Shown here one piece after another: positions 25,459 through 36,364 of a stretch of DNA of 64,000 nt (its first letter is position 1; every line of letters starts with the position of its first letter). Origin of the DNA: Polyangium sp. 15x6 (GTDB taxonomy: Bacteria > Myxococcota_A > Polyangia > Polyangiales > Polyangiaceae). The DNA lies in contig NZ_JASBQE010000001.1 in NCBI RefSeq assembly GCF_029960785.1, positions 62,001-126,000 on the forward strand. The letters run 5' to 3'. The notes beneath the pieces are model-generated. The model saw only the letters and a list, made by a program, of their open reading frames with translations, made no database searches and was not told the origin of the DNA. Made by a program: the position numbers and the translations under genes.

Positions 25459-25917
25459 ATGGAGCGCATGGAATCGGTGGGAGAAGAGCAGGCCTCGCGG
25501 AGCTCGTCCCGAAAGGACCTCGTCCTCGCGAGCGTCTTCACGGCCCTCGGGCTCGCCGCCGTGATCATCGGCCGCGGCGGACTCGGGGTCATGATCGCCG
25601 GCTCCATCGGCTCCGTCGGGGCGAGCGTCGTCGCCGTCGGCCTCGCGGTCCTCGATCCACGCCTGTCCTACAGCGACAAGGCGCAGGTCGGCATGTGCAT
25701 CGTGCTGATGATGCTCGTTTGTGGTTTCCTCGTCGGCGATTCGGCCTTCATCCTTTCGGGATACCCGCTCCTCGCCCTCGGCATCGCAGGGCTCGTCCCA
25801 GCCCTCCGCGGTCAGGCCGCGCCCGCCCGTTCGCGCGCGGCCGCCTCGTCCGCGATGCGCGCGAGCTCGGCGCCGGTCAAGGTCTCGCGGGCGACCAACG
25901 CCTCCGCCGCGGCCTGA
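25459..25917 (+). CDS. Small integral membrane protein
   Basis: The 152-residue protein has about four hydrophobic helices ([60 protein letters not shown]) and an Ala/Ser-rich tail. I take ATG 25459 because of the GGGGA just before it; ATG 25417 is an alternative. The last 106 bp run antisense into the end of ftsH. The function is unknown. Confidence 0.62.
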   Translation: MERMESVGEEQASRSSSRKDLVLASVFTALGLAAVIIGRGGLGVMIAGSIGSVGASVVAVGLAVLDPRLSYSDKAQVGMCIVLMMLVCGFLVGDSAFILSGYPLLALGIAGLVPALRGQAAPARSRAAASSAMRASSAPVKVSRATNASAAA

Positions 25918-27713
25918 AGGCCCGCGCGCCGGGCTTCGAGCAAGGCCCTGGCCCGACCGAAGAGCTCGGCGAGTCGGTCGCGCACCTCTTCGTCGATCTC
26001 GCGCGCGGTCTCGTCACTGCAGAGCCGCTCTTCTTGCGTCACGCCGAGCAGCGGCGAGCCCACGTTCCGCGCGAGCGCGGGCAGCCCGAGCCGCCGGCTC
26101 ATCCCGAAGCGCGTGATCATCTCCCGCATGAGCGCGGTCGCCCGCCCGAGGTCGTCGTGCGCGCCCGTCGACGGCGAGCCATGGCAGAGCTCCTCCGCCG
26201 CGCGGCCGCCGAGCAGCACCATCACGCGTGTCTCGAGCTCGGACTCCGTGAGCACGTGGCGCTCGTCGCGTGGGACCTGGATGGTCACGCCGAGCGAGAT
26301 CGCGCGCGCCACGATCGACACCCGCTCCACGGGATCGGCCTCGGGCAAGGCGAGCGCGACGAGCGCGTGTCCCGCCTCGTGGACGGCGACGCGACGCCGC
26401 TCGCCCGGCGTCATCATGATGCCGCGGCGGCGCAAACCGAGCTGCACGCGGTCGAGCGCGTCCTCGAAATCGGCGTGCGTGATCTCGGTGCCGCCCCGTC
26501 GCGCCGCCGCGAGCGCGGCCTCGTTCACGATGTTCGCGAGATCCGCGCCGGCCATGCCCGGCGTCCGCCGCGCGACCGCGCCGAGGTCCACGTCGCCCCC
26601 GAGCGGCAAGCGCCGCGCGTGCACCGCGAGGATCGCCTCGCGCCCGGCGAGATCGGGCCGATCGACGATCACCTGCCGATCGAAGCGACCGGGCCGGAGC
26701 AGCGCGGGATCGAGCACCTCGGGCCGGTTCGTCGCGGCCATCAGGATGACGGTCGCGCGTGGATCGAAGCCATCGAGCTCGGCGAGCAGTTGCTGCAGCG
26801 TCTGCTCGCGCTCGTCGTGCGTCGCGAGCGCGCCGAGCCCGCCGCGGCTCCGGCCGACGGCGTCGATCTCGTCGATGAACACGATACACGGCGCGTTTTT
26901 CCGGGCCTCGGTGAAGAGGTCGCGGACACGCGCGGCGCCGAGGCCGACGAACATCTCCACGAACTCGCTCGCGTTGAGCGAGAAGAACGGCACCTCGGCC
27001 TCACCGGCGACGGCCCGGGCGAGCAGGGTTTTTCCGGTCCCCGGCGGCCCGACGAGCAGGATCCCGCGCGGGATCCGCCCGCCGAGCGCCCGGTAACGCG
27101 CCGGGTGCTTGAGGAAGTCGACGACCTCCATGAGCTCGGCCTTGGCCTCGTCCACGCCGGCGACGTCGGAGAAACGGACCGGCTCGCGCGCCGCGCGGTC
27201 GTAAAGCCGCGTCCTCGCGCGGGTGAGCCCGAGCGGCCCGCCCACGCCGCCGCCGGCCCCGCGTCGGAAGGCCGCGAAGAACAGGAGATTGATGACGACG
27301 AGCGGGATGATCCACCAGAGCGCCATGACCCAGAACGGCGTGCGCGAGGGCCGCGCGTCGACGGCGACGTCCTTCGTGAGCAGCGCTTCGACGAGCGGCT
27401 CGCGCTCCATGCCGGGGATGCGGCCGGTGCGCACCTCCTCGCCTTTCGGGGAGGGCGCGGGCAGGAAGCTCGGCGGCTTTTTCGTGGTCTCCGCGGGGGG
27501 CGGGCCTTCCGCCTTCAGCCGGAGGACGACGTCATCGGCCGTGACGGAGGCGGACTCGACGCGCCCTTCCTGGACGAGCCGCACGGCCTCGTCGTAGGGC
27601 ACGGTGCGCGCGCCCGTGGGCCCGAAGACGCCCGAAAACGCGAGCGCCGCGAGGATCAGGAACGCATAGAAAAGCCAGCTCCACGCGCGTGGTTTCGGGT
27701 TGACCTCGGGCAT
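25812..27713 (-). CDS. ftsH: ATP-dependent zinc metalloprotease FtsH
   Basis: This 633-residue membrane-anchored AAA+ protease degrades unfolded membrane proteins and regulatory proteins. TM1 is at about residues 12-30 and TM2 at about 126-148, flanking a short periplasmic domain. The AAA module has Walker A GPPGTGKT (222-229), Walker [10 protein letters not shown], a pore loop FVG (255-257) and the SRH region ([20 protein letters not shown]). The protease has HEAGH (445-449) and the third zinc ligand in TGAHDDL. The Pro-rich periplasmic insert and the short C-terminus suggest one of several FtsH paralogues usual in myxobacteria rather than the housekeeping copy. Confidence 0.95.
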   Translation of the reverse strand: MPEVNPKPRAWSWLFYAFLILAALAFSGVFGPTGARTVPYDEAVRLVQEGRVESASVTADDVVLRLKAEGPPPAETTKKPPSFLPAPSPKGEEVRTGRIPGMEREPLVEALLTKDVAVDARPSRTPFWVMALWWIIPLVVINLLFFAAFRRGAGGGVGGPLGLTRARTRLYDRAAREPVRFSDVAGVDEAKAELMEVVDFLKHPARYRALGGRIPRGILLVGPPGTGKTLLARAVAGEAEVPFFSLNASEFVEMFVGLGAARVRDLFTEARKNAPCIVFIDEIDAVGRSRGGLGALATHDEREQTLQQLLAELDGFDPRATVILMAATNRPEVLDPALLRPGRFDRQVIVDRPDLAGREAILAVHARRLPLGGDVDLGAVARRTPGMAGADLANIVNEAALAAARRGGTEITHADFEDALDRVQLGLRRRGIMMTPGERRRVAVHEAGHALVALALPEADPVERVSIVARAISLGVTIQVPRDERHVLTESELETRVMVLLGGRAAEELCHGSPSTGAHDDLGRATALMREMITRFGMSRRLGLPALARNVGSPLLGVTQEERLCSDETAREIDEEVRDRLAELFGRARALLEARRAGLQAAAEALVARETLTGAELARIADEAAARERAGAA

Positions 27714-27825
27714 TCCGAGGGGGGCATGGAGACGACGAGGCGCCCCAGCAACCCGCTTGCGCCCACGCTTTCTTTCCGCGTACAGGGAGCGGCCAGGGCC
27801 ATGCGAGGAAGCGGGCGTGCGCGCG

Positions 27826-28140
27826 TCACTTCCTGCAGTTGTCCCAGCGCTCCTTTTCGTTCTTGCAGCTCGTCGACCAATCCGCGCCGCCGCAGCGGCC
27901 GGTGTCGTACTCGCAGGCCTGGAGCTCGTCCCAGTAATCGACGCAGCCGCGGCGGTCGGCCTCGATTCCTTCGTTGTCGATGTGACGGTAGCAGTCGTCG
28001 AGCTGCGAGACGCTGCAGCCCTCGCATTCGCACTTGAGGTCGCAGACGGCCTCGGCGTCGGTGCGACACGCGGGCAGGGCCGCGGTGAGGAAGCCGAGCA
28101 GGAAGAGCGGGCGGATCGAGGACAGGAGCAAGTTCTTCAT
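27826..28140 (-). CDS. Small Cys-rich lipoprotein
   Basis: The 104-residue protein has a lipoprotein signal (TAALPAC near residue 25) and a short domain with about ten cysteines ([31 protein letters not shown]). It is probably a disulfide-stabilised surface protein. Longer upstream open frame is rejected because it runs into the reverse side of the neighbouring gene. I recognise no function. Confidence 0.8.
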   Translation of the reverse strand: MKNLLLSSIRPLFLLGFLTAALPACRTDAEAVCDLKCECEGCSVSQLDDCYRHIDNEGIEADRRGCVDYWDELQACEYDTGRCGGADWSTSCKNEKERWDNCRK

Positions 28141-28189
28141 GGTCCGAGCGTACCAGAAGAGCGCCACGCGCGCGACCCGCCGCTCGATT

Positions 28190-30043
28190 TCAACGTTTTT
28201 GGCGTGACACCGCGCGGTGGTCACGGGAGATTCCACGCCGGAGGAGCCAGCCGAAAACGAGCGCGGCGAGACCGAGCGCGCCGCCCTCGGACCCTCGGGA
28301 TCCGGGGATCCGGCACCCGCATCCCCCCTCATCGTCGACGACGAGGTCGGGTTTGTCGGGGCCACCCGTGCCGCCCGTGCCGCCAGCACCGCCCATTCCA
28401 CCGTTCCCGCCGCCGCTGCCGCCCGCGCCGCCATTTCCGCCCGCGCTGCCGCTACCGCCTGCGCCGCCTGCGCCGCCGCTGCCGCTCCCGTTTCCGGTCG
28501 TGAAGCTCTGCGACGCGCTGCACGCCTTGTTTCCCTTCCGATCCTCGGCACACGCGCGATACACGACCGTCGCGTCTCCCGGCGCCACGAACGTCGCGCG
28601 GAAAAGATCACCCCCGATGAATTGCGCGACCGCCACGCCGCCCGCGTCCTCCAGCTCGACGAACGCCTTCGTGAGCCGCGGCCCCGCGTCCGTCGTCGAA
28701 ACGTCGCTCACCGCGAACCGCACGACCCGCTCGCCGCCGGGCATTCCGCTCGGCAGCGCCTCGACGGCGCGGATCACCGGCGGCTGCGTGTCGATCGGCT
28801 GCGGCGACACGCCGAAATAAAGCCGATTGAGGAAGTCCCCGAACTCGCCCTGCGCCGTGATGACGTCGAGGATCCCGTCGCCGTTCACGTCACCGAGATC
28901 GAGCCCGAGGGTGGCGTCATTCTCCGTGGGGAACGAGCCGGCGAGCAGCGTGAAATGGCCCGTGCCGTCGTTCACGAGGACCCGCTCGTTCCCTGAAAGC
29001 GACGCGATCACCGCGTCGAAATCGCCGTCCCCGTCGATGTCCGCGCATTGCACCTCGTTGTCGTCGGCGCCGATGTTTCCCACGACCCGCGCCGCCGTTT
29101 CGTCCGTGAAGACGCCTTTCCCGTCGTTCACGAGGAGCTGCTCGTGCAGGTTCGCCGCGCCGTTGTCGAGCCACAGATCGAGGTCGCCGTCGCCGTCGAT
29201 GTCACACGCGTCCGGGCCGTACACGTACGGGCCCGGCTGATCCGGCAGGTCGCCGTTCGCGTCGACGAACGTGCCCGTGCCGTCGTTCCGGAACAAGAGC
29301 GATTCACCCTTGCGGCTCGCGAGGAGCAGGTCGAGATCGAAATCGCCGTCCACGTCGACGAGGTCCGCGTCGATCGGACCCGTGCCGATCGCCTGCGTCC
29401 CTTGCGGCACGGCCTCGGCCTTTTCCTGAAAAACCCCGGCCCCGTCATTGAGGTAGATCCGCGCGGTGCCGGCCGAGTCTGGCGGATCAGACCCCCAATC
29501 CGTCGAGACGAGGTCGAGATCCCCGTCGCCGTCGAGGTCGCCGAACCGCGCGCCCGCCGAGCGCGACGACGTGCCGATCCGCGCGGCCCCTTCGTTCGTG
29601 AACAGGGGCGGCGTCTGGCCGTTGTTCACGAAGAGCGCGTCGGGCTGCATGCCGTACGAATCCGGCGCGTAAAGGTCGACGTCCCCGTCGCCGTCCACGT
29701 CGGCGGCCGCGATTTGCCGCACGCGCCCGGAAAAACCCCCGAACGAGGTCCCGCCGACCTCCTGGAATTTGCCCGTGCCGTCATTGAGGTACGCCGCGAG
29801 CGGCGCAGTCGTGGACGGCGTGTAATACCCGCCGCCATTCGCGAACACGGCGTCGAGGTCATTGTCGCCGTCGAGGTCGACGAGGAGCACGTAATGGGAA
29901 TAGCAACCCTCGTTCGAGGCGGCGCAGGGCTGCGGGGAGCCGAGGTTTTCCGTCCTTTCGACGAAGATCGGCGCCGCGGCCGCGGCGACCGGGAGGCTCG
30001 TGAGGGTAAGCAGAGTGAGGCAAGCTGAAAATCGAGGGCGCAT
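28190..30043 (-). CDS. Secreted FG-GAP/VCBS repeat protein with MYXO-CTERM-like tail
   Basis: The 617-residue exported protein has a signal ending AAAAAP. At least eight repeats with Asp-rich calcium-binding loops of the form DxDGDxDxD (DLDGDNDLDAVF, DVDGDGDVDLYA, DIDGDGDFDAVI) form a predicted beta-propeller as in integrin alpha chains. An Ig-like segment follows (about 430-520), then a Gly-rich linker. The C-terminal end is GCGC, a hydrophobic helix and RR, resembling the MYXO-CTERM sorting signal that anchors proteins to the myxobacterial surface. The likely role is adhesion or surface recognition. The start at 30043 is supported by the signal peptide. Confidence 0.9.
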   Translation of the reverse strand: MRPRFSACLTLLTLTSLPVAAAAAPIFVERTENLGSPQPCAASNEGCYSHYVLLVDLDGDNDLDAVFANGGGYYTPSTTAPLAAYLNDGTGKFQEVGGTSFGGFSGRVRQIAAADVDGDGDVDLYAPDSYGMQPDALFVNNGQTPPLFTNEGAARIGTSSRSAGARFGDLDGDGDLDLVSTDWGSDPPDSAGTARIYLNDGAGVFQEKAEAVPQGTQAIGTGPIDADLVDVDGDFDLDLLLASRKGESLLFRNDGTGTFVDANGDLPDQPGPYVYGPDACDIDGDGDLDLWLDNGAANLHEQLLVNDGKGVFTDETAARVVGNIGADDNEVQCADIDGDGDFDAVIASLSGNERVLVNDGTGHFTLLAGSFPTENDATLGLDLGDVNGDGILDVITAQGEFGDFLNRLYFGVSPQPIDTQPPVIRAVEALPSGMPGGERVVRFAVSDVSTTDAGPRLTKAFVELEDAGGVAVAQFIGGDLFRATFVAPGDATVVYRACAEDRKGNKACSASQSFTTGNGSGSGGAGGAGGSGSAGGNGGAGGSGGGNGGMGGAGGTGGTGGPDKPDLVVDDEGGCGCRIPGSRGSEGGALGLAALVFGWLLRRGISRDHRAVSRQKR

Positions 30044-30089
30044 GCCGCGCAGGGTAGCGGCACGCGCCCCGATGTCGAGCGTTCGGGCA

Positions 30090-30635
30090 TCAGGCGCCGG
30101 CGGGCGCGCTCGGCGCGAGATCCGCCGGGTCGAGCTCGATCGGATAGAACACCTCGAGCGCGCCCTTCGTCGCGGCCGGCAGCGTCATCGAGCCGAGCTC
30201 CTTCGCGAGGCAGCTCCCGAGCGCCGCGTCGCCGATCGAGCCGCCGCTCACGCGCGACGAGCTCACCGTGCCGTCCTTCTCCACGTGCATCCGGACGATC
30301 ACCTTGCCGCCGAGGCCCGGATCCTTCTTCAGCGCCTCCGCATAACAGGCCCGGAGCGCCGGGATCTTCGCGTTCGCCTGGCGCAGGATCTCCTCCGGAG
30401 CGACGCGCCCATCCGCCGTCACCGCGTCCGCCGCGGGCACGGCCTCGCCCGAGACGAGGCGGAGGTCTTTCATTTCATAACCATAATCGCCCTTCTTGGC
30501 GTTGCCCGACTCGGAGACCGCCTCCGCCGTCGTGTTCTCGTCGATTCCCGCCGCCTCGGCCGCGCAGCCGCCGATGAACATCGCCGAGAAGAGACCAATC
30601 GTGAGCGAGAGGATCGAGTGCTTGAGCGTCGTCAT
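30090..30635 (-). CDS. Lipoprotein with AgmX/PglI (TonB-like) C-terminal domain
   Basis: The 181-residue lipoprotein has a lipobox FIGGC. The C-terminal domain (EEILRQANAKIPALRACYAEAL, GGKVIVRMHVEKDGTVSSSRV, CLAKELGSMTLP) matches the AgmX/PglI C-terminal family, which was named for adventurous gliding motility proteins. The fold resembles TonB C-termini and probably contacts envelope partners. The ATG at 30635 is chosen for the perfect GGAGG five bases upstream. Involvement in motility is inference from the family name. Confidence 0.85.
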   Translation of the reverse strand: MTTLKHSILSLTIGLFSAMFIGGCAAEAAGIDENTTAEAVSESGNAKKGDYGYEMKDLRLVSGEAVPAADAVTADGRVAPEEILRQANAKIPALRACYAEALKKDPGLGGKVIVRMHVEKDGTVSSSRVSGGSIGDAALGSCLAKELGSMTLPAATKGALEVFYPIELDPADLAPSAPAGA

Positions 30636-30782
30636 GGGAACCTCCATTCGATTTCAGCCGGGGTTGTCGTTGGCTTCGTCGAGGAGCCATTGCAGCGGGC
30701 GTGCCATGCCCAAACGGGCCCCGTGGCGCGGGAATTCGTGGCCTGGCTCTCTGAAACACGTCTGCTTCCGGCTGCCCGTGGC

Positions 30783-30830
30783 GGTTGCACCGGTTGCACC
30801 CCCTGTTGCACCCGTTGCACCGGTTGCACC
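30783..30830. repeat. Five tandem copies of GTTGCACC
   Basis: Units of GTTGCACC or GGTTGCACC occur at 30783, 30792, 30805, 30814 and 30822. The period is about nine bp, with one insertion of a few bases in the middle. The array lies directly after the stop codon of the FHA regulator gene (which ends at 30832) and could vary in length by slippage. No hairpin or T-run marks it as a terminator. Confidence 0.85.
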
Positions 30831-30831
30831 C

Positions 30832-32226
<1,395 letters not shown>

Positions 32227-32238
32227 GCGAGAGCCGTT

Positions 32239-34953
32239 TTACTTCATGCGGCGAACGATGTCGCGCAGGCCCGGATCCGCCCCGGCCCAGGCCTTGTCCA
32301 CGGCGGCGTCGAGCACGCGCGCATCGTCCGTCTTTCCGGCCGCGCGGAAGAGCTCCGCGAGCCGGACGCGCGCCGCGATCGCGTCGAACGGCGCGTCCCA
32401 CGGCTGCACGAGGCAGTCCCGGTACGCGTCCTCCGCTTCTTTCTTCGAACCGCGCTTTTCCAGGGCGAGGGCTGCTTCGAACTCGCCTTCCGCAGCGCGC
32501 GCGTCTCCCTTCTCGCGCCCGAGCAAGCGACGGATGCGGAGCTCGTCCTTGGCGAGCGCCTCCGCTCGTTGTTCGCGTCCGAGGGCCTTCTGCCGCCCGA
32601 TTTCGAGCTTCCACGCCGCGAGGGCGTCGTCCACGCGGCCGGAGAGCAGCATCGCGCCGATGCGCAACGTGGCGCCTTCGTGGTTCGCCTCGGGATCGGG
32701 TTCGCCGAGCAGCTCCTCCGCGGTCGCGATCGCCGCCCGCCCGTCGAGCGAGGCGAACGCGACGTACGCTCGATCCCGGGCGATCTCCGCGCGCGTCGCC
32801 GTCTCCACGCCGAGCGCGCCACGGATCTCGACCGCCTCGCGCGCCTCCTCGATGCGGCCTGCTTCGAGCAGTCGTTCGGTCCACCGGCCCCGCATCTCCG
32901 GCAGCACCGCGCCCATCCAGCCAAGGAAACGTGAAAACCGCGGATCGTCGTCGTCCACCGCGGGGAACGCGCAGCGCAGGATCGGCAGCGCCATCGTGGG
33001 CCAGCGTTTCGCCAGCCAGTCGGCCATCGGCAGCGTCTGATCCGTCACGATGCACCCGCACGACGTGTAGAGCGCCGCGAAATCCGGGTCCTCCGCGAGC
33101 TCGCCGTACGACTGGATCAGGAGCGACACGCCACGCTCGGTCTCCGCCTCCGAGGCGGGATGAACGTACGTCCTCAAAACACCTTCGAGCAGGGTCGCGC
33201 GACCCTTGGATAAACTCCCGAGCCGCCCGAGTGCGGTCTCCTTTGCCGCCGAGGCTCGTGCCGACTCTCCCTTGCGCCGAAGATCACACGCGAGGAGCGC
33301 GTGCGCCACGGCCGAGCCCGGGTCTGTCTGGACGAGCGCCTCCGTCTCGACGCCGTCCCACTCCGCGAAGCCGAAGGCGCGCCGCCGCACCACGCGCTCG
33401 ATCCGGCGCGCGCTCTCCGCGTCCGATACACCCCACCAAACGAGGTGCTCCTTCGACGGAGCCGGCCGGCCGAGCGCCGGCAGGAGCGCCTGGATCGCGG
33501 CGTTCGTCGCGGCGATCGGCGTCTCGCCTTTGCCTTCGGCCTTCTTTCCGGCGATCGAGAGCGTGACCGTCGTGCTCCCCTCGCCGATCTCCGCGTTCAC
33601 GTCGAGCTGCGTGCCGGGTTCGTTCTTCCAAACCACGCCGAGCTCGACCGCGAGGCGCGCGCAGGCGCCTTTTCCGAGCGCGTCGGCGAGTTTTTCCGTC
33701 GCGCCCGGCCCCGTGATCGTCGCGGCCGCGCACTGGACCGCCTCGACGATCGCGCGCGGCGCGGGCGAAGGCGGCGGCGTGGGGGCCTCCGACGTTCGTC
33801 GCAGGAGCATCCAGGTATTCAAGGCGAGCACGGCGATCCCGACCGCCGTCGCGACCCTCCGCCCGAGCGCGCGTTTCTGCGCCTTCGGCCCCTCCGCGGG
33901 CGCCTGCGAGACCGCCGCGGCCTCCGGAACCGTGACGACCTGCGGGTTTGGCAGGGCCATCTTCTCTTCGCCCCCGAGCGAGAGCGTTCGCGTCCGCTCC
34001 TGCGCGGGCGCGACCTCGGGCACCGTCTCCGCCTCCCGCGAGGCCGCGCGCGCGGGCGGCTCCGGCGCCGCCTGCATCGCGCTCTCCGCCTTCACGTCGA
34101 GCGCGCGCGCGAGCGCCTCGGCGGCCGCGCCCGCGCTCGGGAAACGATCCTCGGCCTCCTTCGCCGTCGCCTGCGCGAACCACGCGTCGAACGCGGCGGG
34201 CAGCGTGACGCCGGACTTCGCCGCGCGTTCCGAGGCAGGCTCCTTCGGCCCGTCGAGCGTCGTCAGCGCGAACGAGAGCGTGTTCTCCGACGCCCGCGCC
34301 TCGTCGGCCCAGTACTCGCGCCCGACGAGCAGCGAATACGCCACCATGCCGAGCGCATACACGTCCACCTTCGGACCGACCTTGCCGTTCCGGAGCTGCT
34401 CGGGCGCCATGTAGAACGGCGTCCCCACGGCCGAGGTCGTGCCCGCCGTCTCGGCGACGCGCTTCACCACGCCGAGATCGAGCAGCTTGATGCGCGGCGC
34501 CTCGCCCGCGCGCTCCGCGACGAACAGGTTCGAAGGCTTGAGGTCCCGATGCACGATCGACGCGGCGTGCAGCGCATCGAGCCCGCGCGCGGTCTGCGTG
34601 ATCCACGTCGCGACCTCTTCGGGTGGCAGCCGCCCGAGCCGCGACTTCCTGCGACCGAGGTCCTCGCCGCGGAGCAGCTCCATCACGAGGAACGGGCTCT
34701 CGGTCGCTTCATCGACGCCGGCGTCGAGCACCTCGACGACGTGCGCGCTCTCGATGAGCGCCGCGGCGCGCGCTTCGAGCCGGAACCTCTCGCGGAGCGC
34801 CGCGCTCTCGGCCACGTGCGGCAGCATCACCTTGAGCGCCGAAGGCCGATCGGTCTCGAGGTGCTGCGCCTCGTAGACCTCGCCCATACCGCCCGCCGCG
34901 ATTCGACGTACGATCCGGTAACGTCCGGCGAAGACCGTGTTCTCGGCTAGCAT
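32239..34953 (-). CDS. Membrane Ser/Thr protein kinase with TPR-like outer region
   Basis: The 904-residue protein has an N-terminal kinase domain (about residues 10-270): Gly loop IAAGGMGEVYEA, Lys in ALKVML, catalytic loop VHRDLKPSN, metal-binding DLG (LLDLGVVK) and activation segment GTPFYMAPEQ. A Pro/Glu linker leads to a transmembrane helix near residue 373 (VATAVGIAVLALNTWMLL). About 500 residues follow, mostly helical repeats (GKTDDARVLDAAVDKAW). The outer region may sense envelope signals. It starts at ATG 34953 and is first in an operon with the FHA regulator. Confidence 0.93.
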   Translation of the reverse strand: MLAENTVFAGRYRIVRRIAAGGMGEVYEAQHLETDRPSALKVMLPHVAESAALRERFRLEARAAALIESAHVVEVLDAGVDEATESPFLVMELLRGEDLGRRKSRLGRLPPEEVATWITQTARGLDALHAASIVHRDLKPSNLFVAERAGEAPRIKLLDLGVVKRVAETAGTTSAVGTPFYMAPEQLRNGKVGPKVDVYALGMVAYSLLVGREYWADEARASENTLSFALTTLDGPKEPASERAAKSGVTLPAAFDAWFAQATAKEAEDRFPSAGAAAEALARALDVKAESAMQAAPEPPARAASREAETVPEVAPAQERTRTLSLGGEEKMALPNPQVVTVPEAAAVSQAPAEGPKAQKRALGRRVATAVGIAVLALNTWMLLRRTSEAPTPPPSPAPRAIVEAVQCAAATITGPGATEKLADALGKGACARLAVELGVVWKNEPGTQLDVNAEIGEGSTTVTLSIAGKKAEGKGETPIAATNAAIQALLPALGRPAPSKEHLVWWGVSDAESARRIERVVRRRAFGFAEWDGVETEALVQTDPGSAVAHALLACDLRRKGESARASAAKETALGRLGSLSKGRATLLEGVLRTYVHPASEAETERGVSLLIQSYGELAEDPDFAALYTSCGCIVTDQTLPMADWLAKRWPTMALPILRCAFPAVDDDDPRFSRFLGWMGAVLPEMRGRWTERLLEAGRIEEAREAVEIRGALGVETATRAEIARDRAYVAFASLDGRAAIATAEELLGEPDPEANHEGATLRIGAMLLSGRVDDALAAWKLEIGRQKALGREQRAEALAKDELRIRRLLGREKGDARAAEGEFEAALALEKRGSKKEAEDAYRDCLVQPWDAPFDAIAARVRLAELFRAAGKTDDARVLDAAVDKAWAGADPGLRDIVRRMK

Positions 34954-35055
34954 CGAGCCGTCGCATTGTGCACAAGCTCTCGGAGCCGAGGTATCTTTTT
35001 GGTATACTCGCCGAATCTTTCGGCAGCGGCCTCGGGCCGCGGAGAGGCGTTGACG

Positions 35056-35871
35056 ATGGTTACCTTGGAGGATGGGAAGCGATGGTGCGCCGCCCTCGCC
35101 CTCACGCTCGGCGCATTCGCTTGCTCGTCGGGCGGCGGAGAGAGCTCGGGCGGCGAAGGCGGCGCGGGAGGCGTGGCGGGCCCGGGATCGGGCGGGAATG
35201 CGGGGACGATGACGGTCGCCTCGTCCTCGTCGAGCGTGGGCGCCGTCGCGAGCTCGGCGGCGAGCGTGGGCTCCGGCGGCGCCGGCGGCACGATGTCGTT
35301 CGTATGCGACCCGCCCGCCGAGCCGGGCAGCTTGTACGAGCATTCGGTCGAGTCCTACGACGTGAACGACCTCGAACCGGTTCCGCTCTGCAAGTACCGC
35401 GGCGAGGTCCTGCTCATCGTCAACACCGCTGCCGCTTGAGGCTACACGCCGCAATATGCGGGCCTCCAGGTCTTGGAGGAAAAATTCAGCGGTCAGGCTT
35501 TCCACGTGCTCGGCTTCTTGAGCAACGATTTCGGCAATCAAGGAGGTTCGGACGAACAGATCGGCGGGTGCATCGACAGCTATCATTTGAGCTTCAAGCA
35601 ATTCGCGATCGATCACGTCAAGGATCCGGACGGCGCCGGGCCGGAGGTGCCGCAGCCCGTCTGGCAATGGATCCTCGCGCAGCCGAACCCCGGCCCCGCG
35701 CCCACGATCGAGCCCTTGTGGAACTTCCACAAGTACCTGATCTCGAAGGACGGAAAGCTCGTGGCGGAGTGGACCTCGTCGACCTACCCCGGCGACGATC
35801 CGCAAAACCCGAACGATAGCTTCGATACGAACCCCATCGTCCAGGCCATCCAGGCCGAGCTCGCCAAATAA
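35056..35871 (+). CDS. Glutathione peroxidase-like selenoprotein (TGA-encoded Sec128)
   Basis: This thiol-dependent peroxidase of the GPx family would reduce peroxides. The frame from ATG 35056 (GGAGAGG eight bases upstream) runs through one TGA at 35437-35439 to the TAA at 35871, giving 271 residues. The TGA falls exactly at the catalytic position (LLIVNTAAA-Sec-GYTPQY). The rest of the active site is conserved: Q162 (DFGNQ), W222 and N223 (EPLWNF). A stem-loop with apical GGTCT follows the TGA. The N-terminus is a lipoprotein-like signal (GAFAC, near residue 23) and a Gly/Ser linker, so the enzyme probably acts in the envelope. No sel genes lie in this window. Confidence 0.88.
35437..35480 (+). 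promoter_or_regulatory. Selenocysteine TGA and bacterial SECIS-like stem-loop
   Basis: Downstream of the TGA (35437-35439), CCTCCA (35463-35468) pairs perfectly with TGGAGG (35474-35479) around the loop GGTCT (35469-35473). As I recall it, this is the apical GGUCU loop of the E. coli fdhF SECIS, whose G and U contact SelB. The first loop G is 29 bases after the last base of the TGA, further than in fdhF but within the range bacteria use. A smaller hairpin (CCGCA-ATA-TGCGG) lies between. Confidence 0.75.
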
Positions 35872-35880
35872 CGATTCGTT

Positions 35881-36327
35881 TCAGCGCGCGTGTCGGTGCT
35901 CGACCATCAAGCAACGATCCTGCACGACCTCGATCCCCGCGTCGGCGAGGCGTGCGGCGGCCTCGTCGTTGCGAATGCCCGACTGGAACCAGACGACCTT
36001 CGGGCGTTTCGCGAGGATGTCGTCCACGTGCGGCGGAATGTCGCTCGGGCGCCGGAAGACGTCGAGGATGTCGATCTCGCCGGGCACGTCGGCGAGGCGC
36101 CGATAGACGGGTTGACCGAGGATGCGCGTGACGTCGGGGTAATAGACGGGGACGGGGACGATGTCGACGCCCGCGCCCTGGAGATACGCGGGCACGTAGT
36201 ACGCAGGCTGGCCTGCTTGCTGCTCGGTCTTGATGCCGAGGACGGCGACACGCCTCGCATTGCGGGCGATCTCCGCGATGCGGCGGCTGTCCGTGACGAT
36301 GCGACCCTTCGGTTCGGCTGTGGCCAT
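35881..36327 (-). CDS. CoA-binding domain protein
   Basis: The 148-residue protein is a stand-alone Rossmann-type CoA-binding domain (YccU/HcgD-like): RVAVLGIKTEQQAGQPAYYVPAYL, VPVPVYYPDVTRILGQPVYRRL, VDILDVFRRPSDIPPHVDDIL and WFQSGIRNDEAAARLADAGIEVVQDRCLMVEH. Relatives bind CoA or nucleotides, but their cellular role is mostly unknown. The ATG at 36327 begins the conserved part. It is convergent with the selenoprotein gene and ends 10 bp from it. Confidence 0.92.
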   Translation of the reverse strand: MATAEPKGRIVTDSRRIAEIARNARRVAVLGIKTEQQAGQPAYYVPAYLQGAGVDIVPVPVYYPDVTRILGQPVYRRLADVPGEIDILDVFRRPSDIPPHVDDILAKRPKVVWFQSGIRNDEAAARLADAGIEVVQDRCLMVEHRHAR

Positions 36328-36364
36328 GCGGCGGAGCCTAACCACGGGTTCTCGGGCGTGCACG

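Noticed and set aside
35473..35871. Separate short gene starting at TTG 35473
   Set aside because: It is the C-terminal half of the GPx in the same frame as the part before TGA 35437. Treating it as its own gene would split the catalytic site.
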